Positions 16,579 through 25,767 of a stretch of 64,000 nucleotides of DNA are shown here, piece by piece. The notes beneath the pieces were generated by a model. That model was not told where the DNA came from. It saw only the letters and a program-made list of their open reading frames with translations, and made no database searches. A program made the position numbers and the translations under genes. Position 1 is the first letter of the stretch, and the number at the start of each line of letters is the position of its first letter. Origin of the DNA: an uncultured Pelagibacteraceae bacterium (GTDB lineage: Bacteria > Pseudomonadota > Alphaproteobacteria > Pelagibacterales > Pelagibacteraceae); the NCBI GenBank assembly GCA_902580505.1, contig CACHLB010000001.1, positions 117,324-181,323 of the forward strand. Direction: 5' to 3'.

Positions 16579-16865
16579 AATCCTTTAATTATTATATTTG
16601 TTCCCTCAGCATTATCCAATCTTATTTGTTTTATTGGTTTATATTCTTCTGAATTATACCACTCTAGCGCCCTCTCATAACTTGGAAATTTTAAAACTAT
16701 TATTCTTGGAAATTTAGTTTCACCATCAAATATTTGATATTCACCATTTCTAACTAAAAATTCTCCATCAAATTTTTTTACAATTGGATTAACTTTTTCA
16801 ATGTACTCTTTATAATTTTCTGGATTAGTTACTCTTAATTGTGCAATTACATACCCTGCTGGCAT
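16575..16865 (-). CDS. DUF1330 family protein
   Basis: Small cytoplasmic protein of 96 aa with the dimeric alpha-beta-barrel fold expected of DUF1330: a start such as AGYVIAQLRVTNPENYKEY, a central FLVRNGEYQIFDG, and a C-terminal segment with FPSYERALEWYNSEEYKPI. Biochemical function is not established for the family. The gene lies one base downstream of the gamma carbonic anhydrase homologue and overlaps the peptidase gene (ATGA), so three genes form one operon. Confidence 0.88.
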   Translation of the reverse strand: MPAGYVIAQLRVTNPENYKEYIEKVNPIVKKFDGEFLVRNGEYQIFDGETKFPRIIVLKFPSYERALEWYNSEEYKPIKQIRLDNAEGTNIIIKGL

Positions 16866-16866
16866 A

Positions 16867-17379
16867 TTAAAAAACTGTTTTTACGTATCTTTTCCAATTA
16901 TCTTGGTAATGTTTTGCGTTCTCAGTAATTTTGCCTATTTCATCATCAGTAAGTTTTCTAACTACTCTTCCTGGTGATCCAACTACTAATGAGTTATCTG
17001 GAATTTCTTTGTTTTCAGTTATAAGAGCTTTAGCACCAATGATGCAGTTTTTGCCTATTTTTGCATTATTTAAAATGACAGCTCCTATACCAATTAAACT
17101 GTTATCTCCAATCGTACATCCATGAAGCATAACGATATGACCGATAGTTACATCTTTACCAATTCTTAAAGGGCAGCCTGGGTCAGTATGTAAAACACTT
17201 CCGTCTTGAACATTTGAACCTTCTCCAACATGAATGTTTTCATTATCCCCTCTAATTACAGCATTAAACCAAACACTGGAGTTTTTTTCTAATGTGACAT
17301 CTCCTATAATAGTTGCATTTGGCGCTACCCAATTTTCGCCAGAGTTTTTTGGTTTTTTATCTTCCAAATCGTAAAACAT
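16867..17379 (-). CDS. Gamma-carbonic anhydrase family hexapeptide protein
   Basis: Left-handed beta-helix protein of 170 aa with hexapeptide repeats from about residue 20 to 140, of the YrdA/PaaY/Cam type. Metal-site His residues are visible in GSVLHTDPG and TIGHIVMLHGCTIG. The RGDNENI motif that stabilises the trimer is near residue 44. Members bind zinc or iron; carbonic anhydrase activity is shown only for some, and others are CoA-linked hydrolases. Lying about 1.6 kb from a beta-type homologue, it could serve CO2/bicarbonate balance. Its start is 20 bp from the divergent thioredoxin-like gene. Confidence 0.9.
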   Translation of the reverse strand: MFYDLEDKKPKNSGENWVAPNATIIGDVTLEKNSSVWFNAVIRGDNENIHVGEGSNVQDGSVLHTDPGCPLRIGKDVTIGHIVMLHGCTIGDNSLIGIGAVILNNAKIGKNCIIGAKALITENKEIPDNSLVVGSPGRVVRKLTDDEIGKITENAKHYQDNWKRYVKTVF

Positions 17380-17399
17380 AATTTATATATTATTACATT

Positions 17400-17954
17400 A
17401 TGCCTATTAAAACACCAGTATGTGATTTTGGAAAAAAAGCTGAAAACTTTGAATTAAAATCTACAGAAAACAAACTAATATCTTTAAATGATATCAAAGG
17501 TGAAAATGGAACTTTGGTAATGTTTATTTGTAATCATTGTCCATATGTAAAAGCAATTATAAAAGATGTGGTGGAGGACTGTACTAAGCTTAGTGATTTA
17601 GGAATAAATTCAGTTGCAATATGCTCTAATGATCCAATTAATTACCCAGAAGACTCTTTTGAAAAAATGATAGAGTTTGCAACTAAACATAAGTTTAATT
17701 TTCCTTACCTAATTGATGAAACACAAGACATTGCAAGAAAATATGATGCTGTATGTACTCCTGATTTTTTCGGTTATGATAAAGATTTTGGTCTCCAATA
17801 TAGAGGAAGAATAAGAGAATTAAGAGAACTAAAGCCTGTGAGATCTGGAGATAGTGATTTATTTATTGCTATGAAACAAGTTTCAGAAACAGGCAAAGGT
17901 CCTGAAGAACAATTCCCAAGTATGGGTTGTGGTATAAAGTGGTCATCTAATTAA
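17400..17954 (+). CDS. Thioredoxin-like/AhpC-TSA family protein
   Basis: 184-aa thioredoxin-fold protein with a CNHCPY active-site motif near residues 48-53 and the ResA/redoxin layout (KAENFELKSTENKLISLNDIKGE at the N-terminus). No signal peptide is evident, so it probably works in the cytoplasm. The CxHC dithiol motif indicates a reductase or a peroxiredoxin-like activity. The stop codon overlaps the start of the glycosyltransferase gene (TAATG), suggesting coupled expression without functional relation. Confidence 0.88.
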   Translation: MPIKTPVCDFGKKAENFELKSTENKLISLNDIKGENGTLVMFICNHCPYVKAIIKDVVEDCTKLSDLGINSVAICSNDPINYPEDSFEKMIEFATKHKFNFPYLIDETQDIARKYDAVCTPDFFGYDKDFGLQYRGRIRELRELKPVRSGDSDLFIAMKQVSETGKGPEEQFPSMGCGIKWSSN

Positions 17955-19036
17955 TGTATTTAATAATAACCAGAACTTTCCCTCCTGAAGTTGGTGGTAT
18001 GCAAAATTTGATGTGGGGATTAGCGAGATCTTTATCAAAACTTGATATGGTTAAAGTTTTTGCCGATTATCACGAAGATCATAAAAATTTTGATGATAAA
18101 GTTTCATTTACAATTGAAAGAGTTAGCGGAGTTAAATTATTAAGAAAATATAGAAAATCTCTACTAATAAATGAATATTTAAATGAAAATAAAAACGTAA
18201 ATTGTATCATTGCAGATCATTGGAAAAGCTTAGAACTTATAAAATCCCCAAAAAAGAAAATATGTTTAATTCACTCTAAAGAAATTAATCACCCTAAAGG
18301 ATCTAGACTGAACAAAAAAGTTCTAGAAGTTTTAAACAATGTTGACCATGTGGTGGCAAACTCAAATTTTACAAAAAATTTGGCTGTTAGTCTTGGTGTT
18401 GAAGAAAAAAGATTAATAGTCATAAATCCAGGTGTAGATCCCGTTGAAGAAATTCCAAAAGATGACCTTAAACAAGCAGAAGAAATGCTAAAAGGAAAAA
18501 AACAAAGACTAATTACTGTATCAAGATTTGATAAAAGAAAAAATCATGAAAAAGTTATAATGGCTATTCGAAATTTAAAAGAGAAATATCCTGATATTAC
18601 TTACACTTGTATAGGATATGGAGATGAAGAAGAAAATTTAAAAAAATTAGTGATAGAATTAAATCTTGATAAATATGTAAATTTTTTAAGTGATATCTCT
18701 AATGAATTGAAAAATGCATTAATTGCAAAATCTAATATTTTTATAATGCCATCAATAATTCACAAAACCTCAGTTGAGGGCTTTGGAATTTCTTTCATTG
18801 AGGCTGCACAATATGGGATACCGTCTATTGGTGGTAAAGATGGTGGTGCTTCTGATGCAATTATCCACAATAAAACAGGGTTAATTTGTGATGGTAACAG
18901 TTTAGATGAAATTTATTCAAGTATAGATAATTTATTTGAGGGAAATAAATATATTGAATTTGGAAAAGAGTGCAAAACACATTCCGAAAATTTTCTTTGG
19001 GATAAGATAATTGAAAACTACAAAAGAATCTTATAA
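17954..19036 (+). CDS. Glycosyltransferase family 4 protein
   Basis: GT-B fold retaining glycosyltransferase (360 aa), likely building envelope glycans. N-terminal acceptor domain motif FPPEVGGMQNLMWGLA (about 9-24). C-terminal nucleotide-sugar domain with LITVSRFDKRKNHEKVI, and the donor-site EGFGISFIEAAQYGIPSIGG, whose first Glu and the E of IEA form the EX7E pattern of GT4. Donor and acceptor are unknown. It is isolated from a larger sugar cluster here and is followed by an unrelated small membrane protein. Confidence 0.92.
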   Translation: MYLIITRTFPPEVGGMQNLMWGLARSLSKLDMVKVFADYHEDHKNFDDKVSFTIERVSGVKLLRKYRKSLLINEYLNENKNVNCIIADHWKSLELIKSPKKKICLIHSKEINHPKGSRLNKKVLEVLNNVDHVVANSNFTKNLAVSLGVEEKRLIVINPGVDPVEEIPKDDLKQAEEMLKGKKQRLITVSRFDKRKNHEKVIMAIRNLKEKYPDITYTCIGYGDEEENLKKLVIELNLDKYVNFLSDISNELKNALIAKSNIFIMPSIIHKTSVEGFGISFIEAAQYGIPSIGGKDGGASDAIIHNKTGLICDGNSLDEIYSSIDNLFEGNKYIEFGKECKTHSENFLWDKIIENYKRIL

Positions 19037-19045
19037 AATCAAAAT

Positions 19046-19462
19046 ATGCTAGATAAATTTAATGGAATAATTTATTTAAGTATTTTTATTGTTCATTTTA
19101 TCGTTTACGCCGTTTATGCTTTTAGAACAGTGGTAGCAACAAAATCATTTTTAGATCAATACAATATAGATCATTCTGCAGCAGTGATGGTTAGATTTTT
19201 TGGGGCACCGTTTATTGCATCAATTTTAGTAGCACTTTACATAATGTTAATCAAAGCGGATGGTTTAGCAGGAACATGGGGTTTCTTTACACTAATTTTT
19301 GCACAAAACGTTTTATATTTCCTTATTGGAATATATACAATTTATGTCAATAAGCTTGGACATAACGAAAAAACAAATAGTGAAGGTGTTATAGCATCGG
19401 GAATTTTAACAGTGCTAAGTGGAATTCTTTGCTACGGTCTAGCTGATAAAATTTATATTTAA
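19046..19462 (+). CDS. Hypothetical four-helix membrane protein
   Basis: 138 aa with four hydrophobic segments (about 7-28, 47-66, 75-97, 113-135) separated by short loops, so a small inner-membrane protein. I do not recognise a family. It begins 9 nt after the glycosyltransferase and overlaps the tctA stop tail-to-tail by 4 nt. Codon use looks like that of the neighbours, and there is no sign of transfer. Confidence 0.75.
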   Translation: MLDKFNGIIYLSIFIVHFIVYAVYAFRTVVATKSFLDQYNIDHSAAVMVRFFGAPFIASILVALYIMLIKADGLAGTWGFFTLIFAQNVLYFLIGIYTIYVNKLGHNEKTNSEGVIASGILTVLSGILCYGLADKIYI

Positions 19463-20958
19463 TTTTTTTTTCTAAAAGTTGAAAAAATTTGCCAACCAAC
19501 AATTGTTATTGTGATCAATAATATTATTAGAGTTATTGGTCTATCCCATAAAAAATTAGGTGATCCATCACTTATTAATAGTGATCTTCTCAATGTTTCC
19601 TCCATTAGCCCCCCGAGTACAAAAGCCAATATTAAAGGTGGCATGGGGAAATCATAGAGCCTTAAAAAAGTTGCAACCACTGCAATACCTATCATTAAAA
19701 AAATATCAAAATTGTTAAATGACATTAAATATATTCCTGTTACTGAAAAAAATAAAATTAAAGGAATTAAGTAATTTCTCGGTACTGCTAAAATTCTAGC
19801 GATATAAGGAATTAAAGGTAAATTTAAAATTAAAAGCACTACCATACCAATGTACATTGACATAATAACCGACCAAAAAATTTCAGGGTTAGTTTGATAA
19901 AGTCTTGGTCCTGGCTGAATACCAAAACCTAAAAGAGCTCCAAGCATTACAGCAGTTGTACCACTTCCAGGAATTCCTAATGTTAGTAATGGAACAAATG
20001 AACCAGAGCAAGCTGCATTGTTTGCAGTTTCTGGTGCTGATAAACCATGAACGCTACCTTTTCCAAATTTTTGTTTTTCTTCTTCGTTTACATAATTTCT
20101 CTCCATTCCATATGCTAAGAAAGATGCAATTGTTGCTCCTGCGCCAGGTAAAACACCAATTAAGAAACCAAGTATAGATGACCTAGGTATTGTTTTAGCC
20201 ATTTTAATTGTTTCCTCTTTATTTACTTTAATTGAGCCTAATTCTGTTAATGAAATTTGTTTTGCAGCTCTGTTTGGATCTTTTCCTCTAAAAATAATCG
20301 TTAGAGCTTCACTCATTGCAAATGTTGCCATTACAATTAATACAAAGCTTATTCCATCAGTTAAGTTCATATTGTTAAATGTGAATCTTGTGATATCTGA
20401 CAATGAATCTTGACCAACTGTTGCTAGCATTAATCCTAAAACAACCATCATCATTGCCTTTAAAAACTGTCCTTTTGACGAAAATGCAGAAATTGCGGTT
20501 AAACCTAAGATCATTAATGCAAAATAATCAGGTGATCTAAAAGCTAAACTTACTTTTGACAAACTAGGGGCTGCAACTAATAAAAATATTGCAGAAATTG
20601 TTCCACCTGCGAATGAACTATAAGCGGCGATTGCTAAAGCTTTACCAGCTTTACCTTGTTGTGCCATTGGATAACCATCAAAAGCAGTAGCAACAGTTCC
20701 TGGTATTCCAGGTGCATTTAACAAAATTGAAGATGTAGATCCTCCAAATACTGCACCATAGTAAACTCCTGCCATTAAAATTAAACCTGTTGATGGATCA
20801 AAGCCGTAGGTAATTGGTATCATTAATGCAATTGCAGTCATTGGTCCAAGTCCAGGCAACATTCCAATTATTGTTCCTGCAAAACATCCAACCATCACCA
20901 TTAAAATATTTGTTAGAGATAAAGCAGTTGATAATCCGATAATTATTCCTTCGATCAT
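19459..20958 (-). CDS. tctA: Tripartite tricarboxylate transporter permease (TctA)
   Basis: Large membrane subunit (499 aa, about 11-12 helices) of a TTT secondary carrier for carboxylates. The family signature GTIIGMLPGLGPMTAIALMIP lies near residues 28-48 and its repeat GFLIGVLPGAGATIASFLAYG near 262-282. VYYGAVFGGSTSSILLNAPG and ETANNAACSGSFVPLLTLGIPGSG are also diagnostic. It overlaps tctB by 4 nt (ATGA). Substrate is unknown; it may be citrate, tartrate or an aromatic acid. Confidence 0.97.
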   Translation of the reverse strand: MIEGIIIGLSTALSLTNILMVMVGCFAGTIIGMLPGLGPMTAIALMIPITYGFDPSTGLILMAGVYYGAVFGGSTSSILLNAPGIPGTVATAFDGYPMAQQGKAGKALAIAAYSSFAGGTISAIFLLVAAPSLSKVSLAFRSPDYFALMILGLTAISAFSSKGQFLKAMMMVVLGLMLATVGQDSLSDITRFTFNNMNLTDGISFVLIVMATFAMSEALTIIFRGKDPNRAAKQISLTELGSIKVNKEETIKMAKTIPRSSILGFLIGVLPGAGATIASFLAYGMERNYVNEEEKQKFGKGSVHGLSAPETANNAACSGSFVPLLTLGIPGSGTTAVMLGALLGFGIQPGPRLYQTNPEIFWSVIMSMYIGMVVLLILNLPLIPYIARILAVPRNYLIPLILFFSVTGIYLMSFNNFDIFLMIGIAVVATFLRLYDFPMPPLILAFVLGGLMEETLRRSLLISDGSPNFLWDRPITLIILLITITIVGWQIFSTFRKKN

Positions 20959-21425
20959 CCCATAACTCCAATGTATTTTAAAAACGGATCACGAAGATAA
21001 ATGTTTAATAATCCGTGTAACAAATACATAAATGCAGCAACAAATGGGAAAGATAAAATAAACATCAGTCCCCATCTTCTTTCACCTAAGAAATAGTAAG
21101 ATGCAAAAAGAAATAAAGAAGTTGATATAAAATATCCAATTTTTAATATTACAGCAGCATATATTAGTGAGATAATTATAAGATAAATTATACTTTTGTA
21201 ATCTAAGTGTTTATGATTTACCTCTGTAGTAACTTTTTCAGGTAAAATTATTTTTAAACTCGATAAAATTATTCCTGCCCAACCTAAATATATTGGGAAA
21301 GTCCTAGCATTGAATGGTGCGTTTTCATCAAATGCAAATACTTGAATGTTGTATGCAGTGTATAGATAAAATACTGATAAAACTAAAAAAAGCAGTGAGA
21401 TAAATTTTGTAGGACTTATTCTCAC
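20955..21425 (-). CDS. tctB: Tripartite tricarboxylate transporter small subunit (TctB)
   Basis: Four-helix membrane protein of 156 aa in the position of TctB between tctC and tctA. The start is a GTG (21425). The family is poorly conserved, but FNARTFPIYLGWAGIILS near residues 38-55 and the helix pattern fit. It lies 30 nt downstream of tctC, with a 7-bp hairpin in the gap, and overlaps tctA. Confidence 0.9.
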   Translation of the reverse strand: MRISPTKFISLLFLVLSVFYLYTAYNIQVFAFDENAPFNARTFPIYLGWAGIILSSLKIILPEKVTTEVNHKHLDYKSIIYLIIISLIYAAVILKIGYFISTSLFLFASYYFLGERRWGLMFILSFPFVAAFMYLLHGLLNIYLRDPFLKYIGVMG

Positions 21426-21441
21426 TGCTTTACATTCTTTA

Positions 21442-21459
21442 ATAATCTATAAAGATTAT
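21442..21459 (-). terminator. Hairpin at the tctC stop codon
   Basis: ATAATCT and AGATTAT pair over 7 bp with a 4-nt loop, overlapping the tctC stop and preceding tctB. It is AT-rich and lacks a strong T-run, so at best it is a weak attenuator or a 3' end protector. It is noted because equivalent hairpins follow the other three binding-protein genes in this window. Confidence 0.45.
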
Positions 21460-22430
21460 ATTACTCCAAGTTTTTTCATCAGAGCTGTCATTTCAACTGT
21501 TTGTTTTTCTAAGAACGCATCAAATTTAGAACCCGGGTTATAAATATTTACCCATGCATTTCTTTTTCTAACAGCTTCCCACTCTGGTGTCTTTTGAACA
21601 TCGCCAAGCATTTTAGAGATTTTGTTATAGTCACTCATACTCATGCTTTTTGGTGCGAAGAAACCTCTCCAGTTAACAAACTGAACATCATATCCTTGCT
21701 CTTTTAATGTTGGAGCTTCTGGTGCATCACCTACTCTTTCAGGAGCTGTGATACCAATTATTCTTACTTGATCTCTAGCACCCATTACTTCACCTAAGCC
21801 TGTTGAAAGTATTTGAGTTTCTCCAGACAAAAGTCCAGCAAGTGCTTTTCCACCAGCATCATACGGAACATAGATCACATCGTTTGGATTTGCTCCAGCT
21901 GCTTGGAAAGCTAACGCACCAATTAAGTGGTCCATACTTCCTCTTACAGATCCTCCAGCCATTTTAATTGACTTTGGATCTTTTTGATATTGATCAACTG
22001 CATCTTTGAAATTTTTGATAGGTGAATTTTTTGCAACAACTATTGCACCATAATCTCCAATTACACCTGCAATTGGTTTAACATCTTTATAAGATAAAGT
22101 GCCAGTACCTTTTACATAACCTTTGTGTCTTGTAATAGATCTTAACACCAATGGTGTTGACTGAACTAAAACTGTATCTTTCGGAGCGTTATTGATTAGG
22201 TAAGCCAAAGCCTTACCACCTCCACCACCTGACATGTTTTCAAATGATGCGCTTTTCAAAAAACCAGCTTTTGTTAATGCTTCTCCAGTACCTCTAGCAG
22301 TTCCATCCCAACCACCACCAGCACCACCGCCAATTAAAAAATGTAATTTTTCAACTGCAAATGAACTTGTTGATGAAAATAGAAGGAAAGCAGAGAATAA
22401 AACTGAAATAAAAGTTTTAATTAGTTTCAT
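21456..22430 (-). CDS. tctC: Tripartite tricarboxylate transporter substrate-binding protein (TctC)
   Basis: Periplasmic binding protein (about 324 aa) of the TTT system. The ORF track begins at 22472, but the ATG at 22430 has AGAGGAAAT just upstream and opens a signal peptide MKLIKTFISVLFSAFLLFSS with cleavage near SFAVE. Family landmarks include the glycine-rich first loop (GGGAGGGWDGTARG), VAKNSPIKNFKDAVD and MAGGSVRGSMDHL. It is first in the tctCBA operon and divergent from the AbrB-type gene (61 bp). The bound acid cannot be named. Confidence 0.95.
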   Translation of the reverse strand: MKLIKTFISVLFSAFLLFSSTSSFAVEKLHFLIGGGAGGGWDGTARGTGEALTKAGFLKSASFENMSGGGGGKALAYLINNAPKDTVLVQSTPLVLRSITRHKGYVKGTGTLSYKDVKPIAGVIGDYGAIVVAKNSPIKNFKDAVDQYQKDPKSIKMAGGSVRGSMDHLIGALAFQAAGANPNDVIYVPYDAGGKALAGLLSGETQILSTGLGEVMGARDQVRIIGITAPERVGDAPEAPTLKEQGYDVQFVNWRGFFAPKSMSMSDYNKISKMLGDVQKTPEWEAVRKRNAWVNIYNPGSKFDAFLEKQTVEMTALMKKLGVI

Positions 22431-22491
22431 TATTTCCTCTCTTATTATATTTATGAAACCATCATTAAACATAAGTTATAAATTTTAGTCA

Positions 22492-23571
22492 ATGCTCAAA
22501 TACAATTTTTCCAAAAACATAAAGGAATATATTTTAGCTTTAGTAGGTAGTTATAAAGCTCTATTTATAGGACTTGTTGGTGGATACTTAGGTACTTTAA
22601 TTAATCTACCTTTGCCCTGGTTATTAGGATCTCTAGGTTTAAATTTATGTTTTGCATTTACAAATTTTAAAATAGTTTTTCCAACTAAATTATTAAATCC
22701 TATATTTTTAATTGTTGGTATAATTCTTGGTGGAACTTTAAATGTAACATTATTGTATAAAATTCATCTATGGATTTTTTCGTCATTAGCGATGTTAATC
22801 TGCACAATAGTCAGTACTATTCTTGCTGGTTATTATTTTTTTAAAGTTTGTAAATTTAGTAAATTCATTTCAGTTTTAGCAGCTCTTCCGGGCGCATTTG
22901 TTCCAATATCTGCAGCATTATTAGAATTTGGTAAATCAAAAAACGATAAAGGTGTTTTGATCCCTCAGGCTACAAGAGTGATATTTATTGTGAGTTTTGT
23001 GCCTATTTTTTTTATTAATAATTTAGGCTTCTCGGAAATGACAGGTTATAACTATGAAAATATCTATAACGAAAGATATTTTTTAGAAATATTATTTCTG
23101 TTAATAATTTGTTTCATTTTTGCAAACATCTTAAAAAATTATAAAATTCCATCACCTACTTTAGTTGGTGCAATGGCTTTATCTGGTGCTTTTTATACTT
23201 TTGAAATAATTAATGCCAGATTTCCAGATGCATTTATAAATATTGCATTTATATTTCTAGGCACCGCTTTAGGTACCAGATTAAACGGATTAAAAATTAA
23301 AGAATTATTATTTTTTATATTTCATGGAATAATAGTTAGTTCAATTTTGGTAATTGTTGCAATGATAACTGCTTATTTGCTCACTTATATAGGATTTGAA
23401 TTTATACCAACTTTTTTAAGTTTTGCACCTGGAGGAATTCATGAAATGGTTGTTATTAGTGTTGCTTATAACATAGATCCAATATTTGTGAGCTACCATC
23501 ATTTTTTAAGAATTTTCATAATAGTTTTATTTTTGCCCTTTTTATTATCAAAATTTAGAAAAACTAATTAA
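22492..23571 (+). CDS. AbrB family membrane protein (ammonia monooxygenase-like annotation)
   Basis: Polytopic protein of 359 aa with about ten hydrophobic segments in two similar halves, each with the AbrB-type pattern (LPWLLGSLG in the first half, SPTLVGAMALSG in the second) and FAPGGIHEMVVIS near the C-terminus. The family is often misnamed ammonia monooxygenase or transcriptional regulator. It is more likely a transporter, and it is often found with TctC-type genes, as here (divergent, 61 bp). It overlaps the convergent GT9 gene by 8 nt. Confidence 0.85.
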   Translation: MLKYNFSKNIKEYILALVGSYKALFIGLVGGYLGTLINLPLPWLLGSLGLNLCFAFTNFKIVFPTKLLNPIFLIVGIILGGTLNVTLLYKIHLWIFSSLAMLICTIVSTILAGYYFFKVCKFSKFISVLAALPGAFVPISAALLEFGKSKNDKGVLIPQATRVIFIVSFVPIFFINNLGFSEMTGYNYENIYNERYFLEILFLLIICFIFANILKNYKIPSPTLVGAMALSGAFYTFEIINARFPDAFINIAFIFLGTALGTRLNGLKIKELLFFIFHGIIVSSILVIVAMITAYLLTYIGFEFIPTFLSFAPGGIHEMVVISVAYNIDPIFVSYHHFLRIFIIVLFLPFLLSKFRKTN

Positions 23572-24505
23572 TTGCTTCTTGCATTCTTTGAAATACTTTA
23601 TCTACTGAAAGTTTGGTTAAATCTGAAACTTGAATTGCTTTAAAATGTTCTCGCTCTATACTAACTTTTTTAGCTGTAGTATGTGATCCAAATAAAACCA
23701 ATCCTTTTACATTTAAATGTGCCGCCATATGTGCTGGGCCTGTATCATTAGATATAACAAAATAACTATCTTTAATTAATGATGAAAGTTGAGAAATATT
23801 AAGCGCTTTATCATTATCTAAAATAATATTAGCATCAATATCATTAGCTAATTTGATTTCATTTGGACCTGGGGCAATTAAAATTTGGATTTCATCTCTA
23901 AAAGTAGATTTAATTTTTTTTATCAATTCATTATAATATGGCCATCTTTTTATAGTTAAATGAGATGATGAAAAGGGGAATAAAATTAAATATTTGTTTA
24001 AATTATATTTTTTTTTGATTTCTGAAATATCCTCACAGCTCCAAGAAAAGTCTGGTTTAGTTACGTGATTAATTTTAATTCCTGAAAAATTTAATTGATG
24101 TTCAAAGCGGTTTAGAACAGTGTCTTTATCAAAATCAATCTTACTAGTTCCTTCAGGAAGTGTTGTTTCTGTCGATGACCAAATATCTGATGTTGCTTTT
24201 GGAAATAGAATATTTTTATAAAAACTAGTTCTTTTAGAATTTTGAAGGTCATAAACTTTAACAAATTTATATTTTTTTATCTTTCTCATTAATAAATATA
24301 AATAAATTAAGTTAAATCTAGAGAGTCGTTTATCTAAAATGACATCAGTTATATTTGGATTTTTTTTTAATAAATCGTAATAAGGTTTGGTTGATAGTAT
24401 ATAAAGATCATCATTTGGATGATTATCAGATATATCTTGAATTGCACCACTTGCCTGCGCTATATCACCTAAAGATCCATGTTTTATAATAAGTATATTA
24501 GACAT
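23564..24505 (-). CDS. Glycosyltransferase family 9 (heptosyltransferase-like)
   Basis: GT-B protein of 313 aa related to ADP-heptose:LPS heptosyltransferases. ILIIKHGSLGDIAQASGAIQ at the N-terminus is the family start motif (LGDI loop), and SNDTGPAHMAAHLNVKGLVLFG (about 252-273) is the donor-phosphate site. It probably adds a core sugar to lipopolysaccharide on the cytoplasmic face of the inner membrane. It is divergent from the DUF6165 gene with 32 bp between starts. Confidence 0.92.
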   Translation of the reverse strand: MSNILIIKHGSLGDIAQASGAIQDISDNHPNDDLYILSTKPYYDLLKKNPNITDVILDKRLSRFNLIYLYLLMRKIKKYKFVKVYDLQNSKRTSFYKNILFPKATSDIWSSTETTLPEGTSKIDFDKDTVLNRFEHQLNFSGIKINHVTKPDFSWSCEDISEIKKKYNLNKYLILFPFSSSHLTIKRWPYYNELIKKIKSTFRDEIQILIAPGPNEIKLANDIDANIILDNDKALNISQLSSLIKDSYFVISNDTGPAHMAAHLNVKGLVLFGSHTTAKKVSIEREHFKAIQVSDLTKLSVDKVFQRMQEAIN

Positions 24506-24537
24506 ATTTTTAACAACTTAACATAATATCAATTTAT

Positions 24538-24927
24538 ATGAATAAAATTTTAGTAGAAGTATCAGTTGGAGAATTGCTGGATAAAATTTCAATTTTAGAA
24601 ATTAAATATGAAAAAATTAAAGATCCTGAGAAACTAAACTTTATAAATAATGAATATAAAATATTAAAAGATCAATTAAACACAAATATTAAAAATTACA
24701 GTGAAATTGAAAATTTATATAACTCACTAAAAGAAATTAATTCAAAGCTTTGGGTAATAGAAGATGACAAAAGGCTTTGCGAAAAAAATTCTGATTTTGG
24801 TGAAAAATTTATTAAATTATCAAGAGATGTTCACTTCCTAAATGATGAAAGAGCAAAATTAAAATTAGAAATAAATAATAAAACTGGTTCTAAAATTAAA
24901 GAAATTAAAGAATACACCAAATATTAG
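24538..24927 (+). CDS. DUF6165-like coiled-coil protein
   Basis: 129 aa, highly charged and helical, with no signal peptide or membrane segment. The start MNKILVEVSVGELLDKISILEIKYEKI resembles a family (DUF6165) found near LPS and sugar-transfer genes; I am moderately sure of that name. Heptad-like spacing of Leu/Ile across residues 12-50 suggests a coiled coil. Its proximity to the heptosyltransferase-like gene fits an envelope role, but no activity is known. Confidence 0.65.
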   Translation: MNKILVEVSVGELLDKISILEIKYEKIKDPEKLNFINNEYKILKDQLNTNIKNYSEIENLYNSLKEINSKLWVIEDDKRLCEKNSDFGEKFIKLSRDVHFLNDERAKLKLEINNKTGSKIKEIKEYTKY

Positions 24928-24929
24928 TT

Positions 24930-25652
24930 TTATTCCCAGTCAAACCTTTGAAAAGAGTCAAATATCTTAAAAATACCTTGTGACCATTGATTACAAACTT
25001 TTGAAAATTCAGGATCATTCATATTTAGACATTTAAGTGATGCTATTTTGATTTCATCTTTTTTTATCACAGCAAAGTCTATTGGTGGACCAACTGTTAA
25101 ATCACTTTTTAATGTAGAATCCATTGATATCAGTGCACACCTTGATGCATCTCCAATTGAGACTTTTGGGGTAATCACTCTATCTAAAATAGGTTTTCCA
25201 TATTTTACTTCACCTATAACTAAATATGGTTTGCTATCTGCTGGACGAATATAATTACCCTGAGGGTAAACTAAGTATAATTCAGGAGGCTGATCTTTTA
25301 TTTGACCACCGACAATAAAAGTTGAACCTAATAAAACACTATCAGTATTAATTCCTTGAGGAGATGAATGTTCAATATTTAAAGAGCCAATATAGGATGC
25401 AATTTGTTCAAAATCACTACAGGTGTTTAAATTCATAATACCTGTTTCACTTTTTAAATCTTTTTTTATTGAATTATAAACTGCTTGAGAAGTTCCAAGA
25501 TTTCCTGATGTAACAATTACTATTGTTCTATCTCCAACATCGTGTGTAAGCATTTTAGAATATATATTTACATTGTCCAATCCTGCATTTGTTCTGGAGT
25601 CTGATGCAAAAACTAGTCCTGTCTCTGTTTTAATTCCAATACAATAAGTCAT
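24930..25652 (-). CDS. Anbu-type proteasome-like peptidase
   Basis: 240-aa member of the Ntn-hydrolase proteasome family called Anbu or bacterial proteasome homologue. After removal of Met1 the N-terminal Thr2 would be the nucleophile, with Asp18 in ASDSRTNAG and Lys33 in YSKM in the usual catalytic places. The order MTYCIGIKTETGLVFASDSRTN is characteristic. Anbu forms open-ring assemblies of unclear substrate, normally in a conserved cluster with an ATP-grasp protein, an alpha-E protein and a transglutaminase-like protein. Here only the ATP-grasp partner is adjacent (divergent, 115 bp). Confidence 0.93.
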   Translation of the reverse strand: MTYCIGIKTETGLVFASDSRTNAGLDNVNIYSKMLTHDVGDRTIVIVTSGNLGTSQAVYNSIKKDLKSETGIMNLNTCSDFEQIASYIGSLNIEHSSPQGINTDSVLLGSTFIVGGQIKDQPPELYLVYPQGNYIRPADSKPYLVIGEVKYGKPILDRVITPKVSIGDASRCALISMDSTLKSDLTVGPPIDFAVIKKDEIKIASLKCLNMNDPEFSKVCNQWSQGIFKIFDSFQRFDWE

Positions 25653-25767
25653 ATAAAAGTTAACTATTTAAATTATATGTGATTACAATAAAACCCATTT
25701 ATTTCATATCAGATATCGAATTTAATCATTTGCTTATTTAACTCTTATGTAAAAAAATTAAGTTAAT

